DNA of 64,000 bases, taken from positions 397,910-461,909 of the forward strand of contig NZ_PQCF01000006.1 of the NCBI RefSeq assembly GCF_002964765.1. The letters are read 5' to 3'. Source of the stretch: Pseudoalteromonas sp. T1lg88. Lineage in GTDB: Bacteria; Pseudomonadota; Gammaproteobacteria; Enterobacterales; Alteromonadaceae. The position numbers and the translations under genes are program-made. Under the pieces are notes generated by a model that saw nothing but the letters and a program-made list of their open reading frames with translations, had not been told where the DNA came from and did no database searches. Below are positions 47,018 to 57,708 of this stretch, one piece after another. Each line of letters opens with the position of its first letter. The first letter of the stretch is position 1.

Positions 47018-47171
47018 TTCTGCTCTCCATGTTAATAGTCAGCTCAAGTCTTTCTAATTCCTTAAAGAATAAGAACATGAATAGTGATGAATACTCAAGA
47101 ATATTCAATGGGCTACACAAGCATCTAGAAATTAACTGACGTTTGCGGCGACAACTTTTCAAGGCGCACAA

Positions 47172-47199
47172 AAAAGCCCGCAGCAATGTGCGGGCTTTT
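47172..47199 (-). terminator. Terminator of typA
   Basis: AAAAGCCCGCA / TGCGGGCTTTT stem-loop 16 bases past the typA stop, with T run on the minus strand. Confidence 0.9.
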
Positions 47200-47214
47200 C
47201 ATTATTCGCTGTAA

Positions 47215-49041
47215 TTAGCTTTTTTTGCTTTCGCGTGAAGCGCGCTTACGTTCGTTTTCCGTTAGGAAACGCTTACGAATACGAATGCTTTCAGGCGTTA
47301 CTTCTACTAATTCGTCATCATCGATGAACTCAAGCGCTTGCTCTAGCGTCATCTTGATAGGCGGCACAAGTGTTTGTGCTTCGTCAGTACCTGATGCACG
47401 AACGTTGGTTAACTGCTTACCTTTAAGGGCGTTAACAGTTAGGTCATTGTCACGGCTGTGAATACCGATAACCATACCTTCATACACTTCAACACCATGG
47501 CCGATAAATAGTTTACCGCGCTCTTGTAGGTTGAATAGTGCGTTAGTTAACGCTTTACCTTGCGCGTTAGCAATCAATACACCGTTTTTACGTTGACCAA
47601 TCTTACCGCCTTTATGAGGACCGTAGTGATCGAATGTGTGATACATCAGACCTGAACCAGACGTCAACGTCATAAAGTCAGTTTGGAAACCGATTAGACC
47701 ACGGCTAGGAACTATAAAGTCCATACGAATACGGCCTTTACCATCTGGAGACATGTCGGTCATTTCCGCTTTACGCAGACCAAGTTGTTCCATGATTGAG
47801 CCTTGGTGCTCGTCTTCACAGTCGATTGTTACTGTTTCATACGGTTCTTCAAGAACACCATCCACTTCGCGAAGGATTACTTCAGGACGTGAAACTGCAA
47901 GCTCGTAACCTTCACGACGCATATTTTCAATCAATACGCCTAAGTGAAGTTCACCACGACCTGATACACGGAAGCTATCAGGGTTGTCAGTGTCTTCTAC
48001 ACGTAGTGCTACGTTGTGAACAAGCTCAGCGTCAAGACGCTCGCGGATATTACGTGAAGTCACGTATTTACCTTCTTGGCCAGCAAACGGTGAAGTGTTT
48101 ACTGAGAAGGTCATGGTAACTGTTGGCTCGTCAACGCTTAACGGAGGAAGCGCTTCAACATTGTTTACGTCACAGATAGTGTCTGAGATTTTCAGCTCAC
48201 CAAGACCTGTGATAGCTATGATATCGCCCGCAGTTGCTTCTTGCGCTTCGTGACGATCTAGACCCAAGTAAGTCAATACCTGGCCAACTTTACCGTTGCG
48301 TGTTTTACCGTCAGCACCGATAACAGTGACTTGCTGGTTCACTTTAACAGTACCGCGCTTGATACGACCAACACCGATTACGCCTACGTATGAGTTGTAA
48401 TCAAGCTGAGAGATCTGCATCTGCAATGGACCTTCAGGATCAGCATCCGGCGCTTCAACTTCGTTAACGATCGCTTGGAACATAGGTTCCATGTTGTCAG
48501 AAGGCTCATCTAAATCTAATGTTGCCCAACCGTTGATAGCTGACGCGTAGATTACTTTGAAGTCTAGCTGTTCGTCAGTTGCACCTAGGTTATCGAATAG
48601 ATCGAATACTTGGTCCATAACCCAATCAGGACGAGCACCAGGCTTGTCGATTTTGTTGATAACAACGATTGGCTTCAAACCCTGTGCGAACGCTTTCTGC
48701 GTAACGAAACGCGTTTGCGGCATAGGACCTTCTTGAGCATCTACAAGAAGAAGTACTGAATCAGCCATCGATAGAACGCGCTCTACTTCACCACCGAAGT
48801 CGGCGTGTCCTGGAGTATCTACGATGTTGATGTGGTAATCGTTCCAGTTGATTGCCGTATTTTTAGCTAAGATGGTAATTCCACGCTCTTTTTCAATGTC
48901 GTTAGAATCCATCACTCGCTCTTCGTTACCACCGCGAGTTTGCAGTGTGCCCGATTGCTCAAGCAATTTATCAACCAGAGTCGTTTTACCATGGTCAACG
49001 TGCGCGATGATCGCGATATTTCTTAACTTTTCGATGCTCAT
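47215..49041 (-). CDS. typA: Ribosome-associated GTPase TypA/BipA
   Basis: Translational GTPase that binds 70S or 30S subunits under stress and helps 50S assembly at low temperature. About 608 residues from the ATG at 49041 ([20 protein letters not shown]); the in-frame extension to 49098 is not part of the family. G motifs: [34 protein letters not shown]. The C-terminus is the conserved [15 protein letters not shown]. Codon use is more biased toward optimal codons than in neighbours, as in glnA. Confidence 0.97.
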   Translation of the reverse strand: MSIEKLRNIAIIAHVDHGKTTLVDKLLEQSGTLQTRGGNEERVMDSNDIEKERGITILAKNTAINWNDYHINIVDTPGHADFGGEVERVLSMADSVLLLVDAQEGPMPQTRFVTQKAFAQGLKPIVVINKIDKPGARPDWVMDQVFDLFDNLGATDEQLDFKVIYASAINGWATLDLDEPSDNMEPMFQAIVNEVEAPDADPEGPLQMQISQLDYNSYVGVIGVGRIKRGTVKVNQQVTVIGADGKTRNGKVGQVLTYLGLDRHEAQEATAGDIIAITGLGELKISDTICDVNNVEALPPLSVDEPTVTMTFSVNTSPFAGQEGKYVTSRNIRERLDAELVHNVALRVEDTDNPDSFRVSGRGELHLGVLIENMRREGYELAVSRPEVILREVDGVLEEPYETVTIDCEDEHQGSIMEQLGLRKAEMTDMSPDGKGRIRMDFIVPSRGLIGFQTDFMTLTSGSGLMYHTFDHYGPHKGGKIGQRKNGVLIANAQGKALTNALFNLQERGKLFIGHGVEVYEGMVIGIHSRDNDLTVNALKGKQLTNVRASGTDEAQTLVPPIKMTLEQALEFIDDDELVEVTPESIRIRKRFLTENERKRASRESKKS

Positions 49042-49353
49042 ATATCTACTTAAGAGGCAAGCCTCATTGTTCCTAGAGGATCCACGCTCGGCAAACAACT
49101 ACCTGCGTTGGGTTTAAAAGGGCGCGTATTATCCCTTATAACGTCACTAGATGAAAGTTTATCCAACATTATTTTTCTGTGACTGTGACCTAATTGTCAT
49201 AACGCACCGTTAGTATGGATAAAAATCAACCACAGAAAAATCTTAGCAGGTATTTTTCAGCTAACCTATTGCACCTTGCACAAGGTAAGCGCTTTAATCT
49301 AAAACAAGCCTTGAGTGAGCCGTAAACCATGGCTTAAAAAAGGGCAAAACAAA

Positions 49354-49370
49354 TGCACCAAAGCAATGCA
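49354..49370. promoter_or_regulatory. NtrC-binding site upstream of glnA (site 1, weaker)
   Basis: TGCACCAAAGCAATGCA, 17 bp with TGCA ends, resembling the NtrC consensus TGCACT-N5-GGTGCA. Confidence 0.6.
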
Positions 49371-49374
49371 ACTA

Positions 49375-49391
49375 CGCACCAAAAGGGTGCA
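49375..49391. promoter_or_regulatory. NtrC-binding site upstream of glnA (site 2, strong)
   Basis: CGCACCAAAAGGGTGCA differs at few positions from the E. coli glnA enhancer TGCACTAAAATGGTGCA. Its centre is 21 bp from site 1, two helical turns. Confidence 0.78.
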
Positions 49392-49453
49392 TAATAGCTT
49401 TATTGAAATAACACGTTTAATTAAAACCCCTTAAAAACATGCAGTTAAATAGT

Positions 49454-49469
49454 TGGCACGATTTAAGCT
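49454..49469 (+). promoter_or_regulatory. Sigma-54 promoter of glnA
   Basis: TGGCACGATTTAAGCT has GG-N10-GC spacing of a -24/-12 promoter, 60 bases before glnA and below the NtrC sites. The rest of 49042-49453 holds an ACCTTG-CA-CAAGGT palindrome near 49272-49285 and no gene. Confidence 0.78.
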
Positions 49470-49527
49470 TATGAGTGCACAATTGCAGTAACATGCAGCA
49501 CACAAAATATTCCTAGTTGGAGGACAC

Positions 49528-50934
49528 ATGTCACATACGGTTTTAACTTTTATTAAAGAAAATGACGTTAAGTTCGTAGATTTACGCTTTACCGATACCA
49601 AGGGTAAAGAGCAGCACCTTTCTATCCCACATCACCAAGCAAACGAAGACTTCTTCGAAGAAGGTAAGATGTTCGATGGTTCTTCAATCGCTGGTTGGAA
49701 AGGCATTAATGAATCTGACATGGTACTTCTACCAGACGTAAACAGCGCCAAGCTTGACCCGTTTGCTGAAGAAACCACACTGATTGTACGTTGTGACGTA
49801 GTTGAACCTTCAACACTACAAGGTTATGAGCGTGATCCTCGCTCTGTTGCTAAGCGCGCCGAAGAGTACATGCGCTCTACTGGTATCGCCGACACAGTTC
49901 TATTCGGTCCAGAGCCTGAGTTCTTCCTATTTGACGATGTTAAGTACAAAACCGATATGTCTGGTTCTATGTACAAGATCGATGCCGAAGAAGCGTCTTG
50001 GAACTCAGACCGCGACTATGAAGGCGGTAACACTGGCCACCGTCCTGGCGTAAAAGGCGGTTACTTCCCGGTTGCGCCTGTTGATTCATCACAGGATTGG
50101 CGTAGTGCAACCTGCTTGGTACTAGAAGAGCTAGGCCATGTAGTAGAAGCACACCATCACGAAGTAGCCACTGCCGGTCAAAACGAGATTGCCACTCGCT
50201 TTAATACCATGGTTACCAAAGCCGATGAAATCCAAGAGATGAAGTATGTTATCCACAACATGGCTCACCTTTATGGTAAAACGGCTACCTTTATGCCTAA
50301 GCCTCTAGTTGGCGACAACGGCTCAGGTATGCACTGTCACCAATCACTAGCTAAAGATGGCAAGAACCTTTTCGCTGGTGACAAGTACGGTGGTCTTTCA
50401 GAAGACGCGCTTTACTACATCGGTGGTATCATCAAGCACGCTAAAGCGATCAATGCCTTCACCAACCCGGCAACTAACTCTTACAAGCGTCTAGTTCCTG
50501 GCTTCGAAGCACCGGTAATGCTTGCTTACTCGGCACGTAACCGCTCTGCATCAATCCGTATTCCAGTGGTTCCTTCAGAGAAAGGTCGTCGTATCGAAGT
50601 ACGCTTCCCTGACCCTGCGGCTAACCCATACCTGGCGTTTGCAGCTCAGCTTATGGCTGGTCTTGACGGCATTAAGAACAAGATCCACCCTGGCGATGCC
50701 ATGGACAAGGATCTATACGACCTACCTGCGGAAGAAGCGGCTGAAATCCCAACTGTTGCCTCTTCACTAGACGAAGCCCTTGCTTGTCTTGATGCAGACC
50801 GTGAGTTCTTAACTCAAGGTGGCGTATTCACTAATGACCTAATCGACGCTTATATCGCGCTGAAGGCCAAAGAAGTTGAAAAGCTAAACATGACAACTCA
50901 CCCAGTTGAGTTCGAAATGTACTACAGCGTATAA
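49528..50934 (+). CDS. glnA: Glutamine synthetase type I
   Basis: 468 residues (E. coli 469). Joins ammonia to glutamate with ATP as a dodecamer. Visible signatures: [22 protein letters not shown], the ATP-binding [26 protein letters not shown], and the adenylylation tyrosine in KDLYDLP. Adenylylation and NtrC control are therefore both expected. Followed by a terminator. Confidence 0.98.
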   Translation: MSHTVLTFIKENDVKFVDLRFTDTKGKEQHLSIPHHQANEDFFEEGKMFDGSSIAGWKGINESDMVLLPDVNSAKLDPFAEETTLIVRCDVVEPSTLQGYERDPRSVAKRAEEYMRSTGIADTVLFGPEPEFFLFDDVKYKTDMSGSMYKIDAEEASWNSDRDYEGGNTGHRPGVKGGYFPVAPVDSSQDWRSATCLVLEELGHVVEAHHHEVATAGQNEIATRFNTMVTKADEIQEMKYVIHNMAHLYGKTATFMPKPLVGDNGSGMHCHQSLAKDGKNLFAGDKYGGLSEDALYYIGGIIKHAKAINAFTNPATNSYKRLVPGFEAPVMLAYSARNRSASIRIPVVPSEKGRRIEVRFPDPAANPYLAFAAQLMAGLDGIKNKIHPGDAMDKDLYDLPAEEAAEIPTVASSLDEALACLDADREFLTQGGVFTNDLIDAYIALKAKEVEKLNMTTHPVEFEMYYSV

Positions 50935-50974
50935 AACAGATAATGACAATTTAGTTATATCATGTGTGTTCTCA

Positions 50975-50998
50975 AAGCCTGCTCTGCGGGCTTTTTTT
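50975..50998 (+). terminator. Terminator of glnA
   Basis: AAGCCTGC-TCT-GCGGGCTT then TTTTT, 40 bases after the stop. Confidence 0.88.
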
Positions 50999-51096
50999 AT
51001 GGAAAAAATACAACCTTTGGACTAAAGTTAATACCTAGCCAGTAACTTGGCTTATTTTGCTAACTATAAGAATAACAACCATAAATAGGATTTCAC

Positions 51097-51630
51097 GTGA
51101 ACACAAGGCTGTATATTTTAAGTATGGTCGTGCTGCTAACTATTTTTAGTACAGCATGGGCCGCACCGAGCAAAGACATCTACGTGTACAAGGATGAGAA
51201 TGGCGTATTGGTATTTTCTGACACCCCGCGCAAGGGAGCAGAAAAAGTCACCCTTAACGCTCCGGTAATGAATATGCCAAGCATCGACACCAGTGTTCTC
51301 GATGAAGTCGATGATGAACTGGAGCAAGTCAAATTTAGCATAACTATCACCTCACCGACGCAAGAAGAAACCATTCGCGACAACACCGGCTCAGTGCATA
51401 TCAGTGGCCAGGTGAAACCAAGATTTTTACAAGGACATAGCGTACAGCTGTTTATGGACGGCCAAGCCTATGGCGAACCACAAAGCTCCAGCCTGTTTGC
51501 CCTGCGCGATATTGATCGCGGCGAGCACAGCCTGGTTTTAAAACTACTCAATAGCGAGGGCGAAGTATTGGCCAGCTCCAAGGCCATCACCTTCTTTATG
51601 CATCGCCGCTCGATGATCACCGGCCCTTAA
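51097..51630 (+). CDS. DUF4124 domain-containing secreted protein
   Basis: 177 residues with a signal peptide (ending TAWA) and the DUF4124 motif DIYVYKDENGVLVFSDTPRKGAEKV at the mature N-terminus, then a beta-rich C-terminal domain (FSITITSPTQEETIRDNTGSVHISG). Function unknown. The location between glnA and ntrB is shared with related genera, but no nitrogen role is proven. Confidence 0.82.
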   Translation: MNTRLYILSMVVLLTIFSTAWAAPSKDIYVYKDENGVLVFSDTPRKGAEKVTLNAPVMNMPSIDTSVLDEVDDELEQVKFSITITSPTQEETIRDNTGSVHISGQVKPRFLQGHSVQLFMDGQAYGEPQSSSLFALRDIDRGEHSLVLKLLNSEGEVLASSKAITFFMHRRSMITGP

Positions 51631-51684
51631 TTGCAATGCAGCTAAGGAAATGGCTGCGCACAGCCTAATAAACCTGCTAAGATA

Positions 51685-51705
51685 GTTGCACCATACTGGT
51701 GCAAC
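51685..51705. promoter_or_regulatory. Perfect NtrC operator ahead of ntrBC
   Basis: The core TGCACCATACTGGTGCA extends to a perfect 9-3-9 palindrome and ends 12 bases before the ntrB start. As at E. coli glnL, NtrC bound here should repress its own operon. Confidence 0.88.
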
Positions 51706-51717
51706 TTATTACTAAAG

Positions 51718-52770
51718 ATGAAACTTCACGGCGATTTCTTCCAGCAGATGTGGGAAAACCTGCACACTGCCATACTTATTTTAGATAAAAATTTTAATCT
51801 GGTTTACGCTAACACCAGTTGCACCGAGCTGCTTGGACAAGGCTTAAAACGCATTCAAGGCCAGCCCTTCGAATCCCTATTTAACTATCACTCGGTAGAG
51901 CTTGAGCGCATCGCCAACTACACCCTCAAGCAAGGAGTGGATTGCCACCAGCACAGGGCTGACGTGGTGTTCGTAGATACCCGCCATGCCAACCTGGCGC
52001 TCAATAGCCGCCGCATCAACTACCAGGGTGAGGTATTTTTACTGCTTGAAATCCGCCAAACGGATGAAGAAATCCGCCTCGATCAAGCCTCCAACCAAAT
52101 GCATCAACACCAAGCGGCTAGAACCCTGATCCGTAATTTAGCGCACGAAATTAAAAATCCACTCGGTGGAATTCGCGGAGCGGCGCAATTATTGCAGTAT
52201 GAGGTTGATCAGCAGGAACGCGATGAGTGTGCACAGCTAATTATTCACGAGGCGGATAGATTAAGGCAATTGGTCGACAGGCTGCTGGGGCCAAACCAGC
52301 GCTTACAAAAACAGGCGACCAATATCCATCAAACCCTGGAGAATGTATTAAAGCTCTGCATGCTGGATAACAATAAAAATATCGACCTGATTAAAGACTA
52401 TGACCCGAGTATTCCGGATGTTGTGGTCGATGGCGATAAAATCCAGCAGGTCCTCCTTAACATAGTGCGCAATGCCATGCAGGCGCTCAGTGCAGGAGGC
52501 GAAATTAAAGTATCAACCCGGGTACGCTATCATGTGCGCCGCTACGATACGACACTCAAAAAAGCCCTGCAGATCAAAATTTGTGATAATGGCCCAGGCA
52601 TAGCGCCGGAGGTAAAGGAAACCCTGTTTTATCCCATGATAACCAATAAAGAAGGTGGTTCGGGACTAGGGTTGTCGATCGCACAAACCTTGATCGATCA
52701 GCATCAAGGCTTTATCGAGTGCGACAGCTGGCCGGGCCATACTGAGTTTACACTGTATTTGCCACTGTAA
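51718..52770 (+). CDS. glnL: Nitrogen regulation histidine kinase/phosphatase NtrB
   Basis: 350 residues: N-terminal PAS (about 10-120), H-box NLAHEIKNPLGGIRGAAQLL, N-box NIVRNAMQAL, and G-boxes CDNGPGIAPE and GGSGLGLSIAQ. Cytosolic; it phosphorylates NtrC when nitrogen is short and dephosphorylates it when bound to PII. 15 bases before ntrC. Confidence 0.95.
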   Translation: MKLHGDFFQQMWENLHTAILILDKNFNLVYANTSCTELLGQGLKRIQGQPFESLFNYHSVELERIANYTLKQGVDCHQHRADVVFVDTRHANLALNSRRINYQGEVFLLLEIRQTDEEIRLDQASNQMHQHQAARTLIRNLAHEIKNPLGGIRGAAQLLQYEVDQQERDECAQLIIHEADRLRQLVDRLLGPNQRLQKQATNIHQTLENVLKLCMLDNNKNIDLIKDYDPSIPDVVVDGDKIQQVLLNIVRNAMQALSAGGEIKVSTRVRYHVRRYDTTLKKALQIKICDNGPGIAPEVKETLFYPMITNKEGGSGLGLSIAQTLIDQHQGFIECDSWPGHTEFTLYLPL

Positions 52771-52785
52771 GCGGCTAAGAGGGCT

Positions 52786-54180
52786 ATGATGAAATCTGTT
52801 TGGTTGGTAGATGATGACGCATCGATTCGCTTTGTGCTGCAAAAGGCGCTGACGCGCAGCGGTTATGATGTAGAAAGTTTTGATAACGCCCAAGATGTGT
52901 TAACCGCCCTGACCTTTTCACAACCGGCGGTCTTACTCTCGGATGTGCGCATGCCCGGAATGGACGGCATGGCCTTGTTAGAGCAGATCAGCGAAGAAAA
53001 TCCCAATCTGCCGGTAATCATCATGACCGCCCATTCGGATCTGGACTCGGCGGTACAGGCCTTTCAAAAAGGAGCCTTTGAATACCTGGCCAAACCCTTT
53101 GATTTAGAAGAAGCGGTGAGCGTGGTTGATCGCGCCGTACGTGCCCACACGCAAAAAAAGGCCAAAAAAGTCACCAAGGAGCAAAAACGCTCTGTGATTA
53201 TCGGCGAAGCACCGGCCATGCAGGAGGTGTTTCGTGCCATAGGTAAGCTTAGCGCCTCAAGCATGAGCGTATTGATCAATGGCGAGTCTGGTACGGGTAA
53301 AGAGCTGGTCGCCAGCGCCCTGCACCAACATAGCCCACGTAAGGATAACCCCTTTATCGCCCTTAACATGGCCGCCATTCCCAAGGACTTGGTGGAGTCT
53401 GAGCTCTTTGGCCATGAAAAAGGCGCTTTCACCGGCGCCGACAGCGTGCGCAAGGGTCGCTTTGAGCAGGCCAATGGCGGCACCCTGTTCCTCGATGAAA
53501 TCGGCGATATGCCCCTGGATGTACAAACCCGCTTATTACGGGTGCTGGCCGACGGTGAATTTTATCGTGTTGGCGGTCACCAAAGCCTCAAGGTGGATGT
53601 GCGTATTATCGCCGCCACCCACCAGGATTTAGAGCGCCTGGCACAACAGGGCAAATTCCGCGAAGATTTATTCCACCGTTTAAATGTGGTGCGCTTAAAG
53701 CTGCCACCTCTGCGTGAGCGCACCGAAGACATAGAGCAGTTAGCCGAGTACTTCCTTAATAAAAGCGCCCAAGAATTAAAGGTGCCCAGTAAGACCTTAA
53801 GCCCACAGGCCTGTGAGCAAATGAAGCTGTTCAATTGGCCGGGCAATGTCAGGCAACTGGAAAATACCTGTCGCTGGTTGACAGTGATGGCGCCGGGGGA
53901 ATACATAGGCGCAGAAGATCTGCCGCCCGAGCTCAGTGCCAGCATAGAACAAGAAGCAGATTCTGACTGGCTCGATCTATTCCAGCAGTGGCTCAATAAC
54001 GAGTTTAAACAGGGTAAGGACAATGTCTGGCCCGATATTCAGGCACAGCTGGAAACGCGGCTGATCAAATCCGCCCTGGCCAGTTGTGGCGGCCATAAAC
54101 AAGAAGCAGCATTGCGTATTGGTTGGGGACGCAACACCTTGACGCGTAAGTTAAAAGAACGAAATATCAGTACATCTTGA
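52786..54180 (+). CDS. glnG: Nitrogen regulation response regulator NtrC
   Basis: 464 residues: receiver with phospho-acceptor in LLSDVRMPGMDG and Lys in YLAKPFD, AAA+ domain with GESGTGKE, the sigma-54 contact loop GAFTGAD, LDEIGDMP, and a Fis-type HTH (GGHKQEAALRIGWGRNTLTRKL). Activates sigma-54 promoters such as glnA. Last gene of the operon. Confidence 0.97.
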   Translation: MMKSVWLVDDDASIRFVLQKALTRSGYDVESFDNAQDVLTALTFSQPAVLLSDVRMPGMDGMALLEQISEENPNLPVIIMTAHSDLDSAVQAFQKGAFEYLAKPFDLEEAVSVVDRAVRAHTQKKAKKVTKEQKRSVIIGEAPAMQEVFRAIGKLSASSMSVLINGESGTGKELVASALHQHSPRKDNPFIALNMAAIPKDLVESELFGHEKGAFTGADSVRKGRFEQANGGTLFLDEIGDMPLDVQTRLLRVLADGEFYRVGGHQSLKVDVRIIAATHQDLERLAQQGKFREDLFHRLNVVRLKLPPLRERTEDIEQLAEYFLNKSAQELKVPSKTLSPQACEQMKLFNWPGNVRQLENTCRWLTVMAPGEYIGAEDLPPELSASIEQEADSDWLDLFQQWLNNEFKQGKDNVWPDIQAQLETRLIKSALASCGGHKQEAALRIGWGRNTLTRKLKERNISTS

Positions 54181-54264
54181 TGATAAGGCCATTTGAAACA
54201 TCGCCATCTTTAAACGGCACGAGCAAGTGCATGGCCAAGCTCAGCGGCGCTAATTGCAGCGGCG

Positions 54265-54645
54265 CTAGCGAAATCCCTGCCACGCCTGCATAAGGGCGAG
54301 CAGGTCTTCAACGCCACAGGCGGCAACTAATTCAGATTCATCCAGCACTAGCTCATCCGCGGCATAGGCGTCAAGGTCATCCTCATCGTGATGCAAGCCG
54401 TGACTTTCAAAGAGCACCTCGCCATGGGCTATCACCACCCGCATTTCTTTGCCGTTAATTACCAACTCTTGCGAGTCATTGACCGAACTTCTTGGCGAAT
54501 CCTGGTTTAGCGCCTGCTGAAAACGCTGCAACAGCTCATCATTGTCATATAACTCATCGTTAAACCAGCGCGCGACTAAGCGGTGCTCATCACTTAGCTT
54601 TACACGCTTTCCCCATAAGGGATCAGAATATAGCTGATATTCCAT
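54265..54645 (-). CDS. yacL: UPF0231/YacL-family protein
   Basis: About 126 residues from the ATG at 54645 (MEYQLYSDPLWGKRVKLS). Small, acidic, soluble. EHRLVARWFNDEL and the acidic HHDEDDLDAYA stretch match YacL (UPF0231), whose function is unknown. Convergent with ntrC. Confidence 0.8.
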   Translation of the reverse strand: MEYQLYSDPLWGKRVKLSDEHRLVARWFNDELYDNDELLQRFQQALNQDSPRSSVNDSQELVINGKEMRVVIAHGEVLFESHGLHHDEDDLDAYAADELVLDESELVAACGVEDLLALMQAWQGFR

Positions 54646-54735
54646 GGTATTTTGCCCTTGCAAATAAGGCGCGCATCATACCAACAAGCATAGCTTACTG
54701 CCTAGGGAATTAGTTGCTCCGCCGAGCCTAGGAGC

Positions 54736-55683
54736 ATGATAAAATCCCCCTATGTACCGCCACCAAAAATGACCATGTTCGATACCTTTGCCATTATTTT
54801 CCCACTAATATTTATCGCCGGCGTCGGCTTTGCCTGTGCCAAGCTGCGCTTTCTAAATGGTGAACAGCTCTCGGGGATCAGTCGTTTTACCTTTTACATC
54901 AGCATTCCGGTATTTCTGTTTATTAATATGGCGCAGGCGCAACTGGGCAGCGTGGTTAGCCTGGAGCTGATGCTGAGCTTTTATATTCCGGTGGTGCTGA
55001 TGTTTAGCCTGATGCTGATCTTGTATAGGTACTATAGCGGCGATTGGTCACAGGGAGCGGTATTGGCACTGGGTGCCAGTTATTCCAACACTGTCTTAAT
55101 CGGTCTGCCCATTGCCATTCAGGCGCTTGGCAAAGACATAGCGGCCACGGTTTTTGTGCTGATCACCTTCCACAGTGCCCTGCTATTTTTACTCACCTAT
55201 GCATTTTCGGGTCGCTCGCAAAGGGTAAGCTGGCTCACCACGGTGCGCCAACTGCTTTTAAACCCAGTGATCTCGGCCATTACTTTAGGTTTGCTGTTCA
55301 ACCTTAGCGGTTTGGCCCTGCCCGAGCCAATGGAAAATGGTTTAGCGCTACTGGCTGAGCCGGCCATAGCCGGAGCCTTGTTTGTATTAGGCGCCAATTT
55401 ACATCATTACCAAATTCGCCCCGGGCTGCATCTGGCTTTAGGCCTGTCTGCCAGCAAGCTATTCTTGCTACCCGCCCTGGTGTGGTTATTTGCCAGCCAG
55501 GTCTTTGCCTTGCCACAGCAACAACTGCTCCTTGTGGTGCTGCTCAGTGCTTCACCCTTGGGTGTAAATGCCTATTTAGTTGCCAAACAACTTGATACCC
55601 GCAGCGAAGTATTGGCTAGCGCAGTGGTGTTAAGCACCTTGCTAAGTGTTGTGAGTTTCTTCTTTTGGCTCACCCTGATATAA
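54736..55683 (+). CDS. AEC-family transporter (auxin efflux carrier / malate permease type)
   Basis: 315 residues, about ten transmembrane segments in two five-helix repeats (FAIIFPLIFIAGVGFACAKL; LGASYSNTVLIGLPIAIQALG; LLNPVISAITLGLLFNL; GLSASKLFLLPALVWL; SASPLGVNAYLVAKQ). It resembles AEC permeases for organic acids; the substrate is unknown. The start may be the ATG at 54769 or 54775, since the AGGAG is too close to the first ATG. Confidence 0.82.
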   Translation: MIKSPYVPPPKMTMFDTFAIIFPLIFIAGVGFACAKLRFLNGEQLSGISRFTFYISIPVFLFINMAQAQLGSVVSLELMLSFYIPVVLMFSLMLILYRYYSGDWSQGAVLALGASYSNTVLIGLPIAIQALGKDIAATVFVLITFHSALLFLLTYAFSGRSQRVSWLTTVRQLLLNPVISAITLGLLFNLSGLALPEPMENGLALLAEPAIAGALFVLGANLHHYQIRPGLHLALGLSASKLFLLPALVWLFASQVFALPQQQLLLVVLLSASPLGVNAYLVAKQLDTRSEVLASAVVLSTLLSVVSFFFWLTLI

Positions 55684-55691
55684 AAAGACAC

Positions 55692-55722
55692 AAAAAAAGC
55701 GTGCCTTAAGCACGCTTTTTTC
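55692..55722. terminator. Terminator after the AEC transporter gene
   Basis: AAAAAGCGTGC / GCACGCTTTTT stem-loop, usable by both convergent genes. Confidence 0.9.
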
Positions 55723-55726
55723 CGAT

Positions 55727-55951
55727 TCAATCGTAAGAACGATATTTGGCGGCGTCGATAATGGCCCAAACATAGACGATTGCGGCAATAATGCCGGGCA
55801 CTATCAGCCACCATAAAGCGGCGCCACCGAAGAAGAAGATGGCAAATAATAAGGCCGCAAGAATACGCCCCTGTACCAATTGCCCCAGTCCCGGGAAGAA
55901 TACGTTACATAGAGCGGCGATTACATTACCACCTGAACCTTGTCCTGACAT
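55727..55951 (-). CDS. Small two-helix membrane protein (TM2/YqaE-like)
   Basis: About 74 residues from the ATG at 55951, preceded by GAGG. A Gly-rich start, then FFPGLGQLVQGRILAALLFAIFFFG and a second helix WLIVPGIIAAIVYVWAIIDAAKY. The FxPGLGQ motif and the Asp-Ala-Ala end are typical of small TM2-type membrane proteins. Function unknown. Confidence 0.72.
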   Translation of the reverse strand: MSGQGSGGNVIAALCNVFFPGLGQLVQGRILAALLFAIFFFGGAALWWLIVPGIIAAIVYVWAIIDAAKYRSYD

Positions 55952-56176
55952 ATAAGCCTCGTTAGTCAATTACAATTCTTTAATTACCATAACCAATTAC
56001 AATATTCAGGCCAACTTTTTATACTTATTTTTCAATCAGTTAAATCCTTGCCCTTTTTGTAATCTCATTAACTTTAGCCTATCATGCTAAAGTTTAGTCT
56101 TTTTAACATTACCCTATCTATGTTAAGAGAGTAATAGTTAAAACAATAATAATTAATACCAAATAGTTACAGACCT

Positions 56177-57487
56177 ATGCTAGCCAAAATTGCCAAACCC
56201 ATAGCCAAACTGACCGACAAATACATGCCCGACCCGCTGCTGATCGTCATGCTGCTCACCCTAGTGAGCTTTGCGCTCGCGCTAATAAGCAGTGCTCACT
56301 CGCCCTTGGCCTTGGTGCAAATGTGGGGCGGCGGCATCAGCAACCTCTTCACCTTTGCTATGCAGATGCTGCTGGTCTTGGTATGCGGCTACCTGCTGGC
56401 AACCACTCCCAGTGTCGAGCGCGGTTTAAACTTTGTCGCTCGGCGCCTTAATACGCCAGGCAAGGCGGTGGTCGTTACTACCTTGGTCGCCCTCTTAGCA
56501 AGCTGGCTTAACTGGGGCTTTGGTCTGGTGGTCGGCGCCCTGTTTGCCAAGGCGGTGGCGCGCTTTTGTCGCGTTGACTACCGGGTGCTGGTAGCCAGTG
56601 CCTATTCCGGATTTATTATTTGGCATGGCGGCTTATCCGGTTCGATCCCTCTGACCATTGCCACACCGGGGCACTTTGCCGAACAGCAAATCGGTCTGAT
56701 AGACACCTCGCAAACCCTGTTCTCGACACTGAATTTGGCACTGGTGATTGGCCTGGCCATCATTTTGCCCCTGCTTAATTACTTGCTGCTACCCAAGGCG
56801 CAGGACGCCGTTTATGTCGATACAGAGCAACTGCAGGGAGATAAGGAAACGACACAACAAAATGCTGCGGGCAATGCCTTAGAGCAGGCACGCTGGCCTA
56901 CCGCAACCTTAGGTTTGCTGGGTCTGATTTATTTGGGCAGCAGCTTTTATACAGGTGCACAGGGCTTAAACCTCAACACCATTATCGCCCTGTTTCTGTT
57001 TTTTGCCCTGCTATTGCAACCCAACACCAGCGCGCTTATTACCCAACTCAATAATGCGGTGCGTAGCGGCAGCGGCATTGTCATTCAATTTCCATTTTAC
57101 GCCGGCTTGATGGCGCTGATGAGCCAAAGCGGCTTGGCCAAAGACATCTCTGAGCTGTTTATTGCCCTGTCCGATAGTACGACCCTGCCGATATGGAGTT
57201 TTCTTAGCGCCGGCCTGGTGAATATTTTTGTGCCTTCGGGAGGCGGCCAGTGGGCGGTGCAGGCCCCCTTACTACTTCCCGCCGCGCAGGCCCTTGAGGT
57301 GCCGGTTTCATCTGTGGCCTTAGCGGTAGCCTGGGGCGACGCCTGGACTAACCTGATCCAGCCATTTTGGGCCATTCCTGTTCTGGCAATTGCCGGCTTA
57401 AAGGCCAAAGATATTATGGGCTTTTGTCTGATCCAGCTGCTGGTCAGTGGCCTGTATATCATCTTGCTGTTAGCCCTGCTCGCTTAA
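56177..57487 (+). CDS. atoE: Short-chain fatty acid transporter, AtoE family
   Basis: 436 residues, about eleven transmembrane helices. MLAKIAKPIAKLTDKYMPDPLLIVMLLT, ASWLNWGFGLVVGALFAK, HGGLSGSIPLTIATPGH and FVPSGGGQWAVQAPLLLPAA follow AtoE. Expected to import butyrate or acetoacetate. No acetoacetate catabolism genes are adjacent, so use of the symbol rests on similarity only. Confidence 0.87.
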   Translation: MLAKIAKPIAKLTDKYMPDPLLIVMLLTLVSFALALISSAHSPLALVQMWGGGISNLFTFAMQMLLVLVCGYLLATTPSVERGLNFVARRLNTPGKAVVVTTLVALLASWLNWGFGLVVGALFAKAVARFCRVDYRVLVASAYSGFIIWHGGLSGSIPLTIATPGHFAEQQIGLIDTSQTLFSTLNLALVIGLAIILPLLNYLLLPKAQDAVYVDTEQLQGDKETTQQNAAGNALEQARWPTATLGLLGLIYLGSSFYTGAQGLNLNTIIALFLFFALLLQPNTSALITQLNNAVRSGSGIVIQFPFYAGLMALMSQSGLAKDISELFIALSDSTTLPIWSFLSAGLVNIFVPSGGGQWAVQAPLLLPAAQALEVPVSSVALAVAWGDAWTNLIQPFWAIPVLAIAGLKAKDIMGFCLIQLLVSGLYIILLLALLA

Positions 57488-57708
57488 GTTTTCGCCTCAA
57501 AGGAGGATTAATAGCCGGGGCTAAAAACCGCCGTGAGCAATATAATGGTGGCGCAATTTAAGGGGCATACTCCTTGTCTTGATCTGATTAATCCAGCAAA
57601 CACGGGCCTCGGCTTTGTCGTAAATAGTTGGCAGTGGGCCCATTACATTATAAAGTTGGAGCCAATACTGCCGCCTCCTTAGGTCAATAAAACGCTAGGT
57701 AAAACCAT

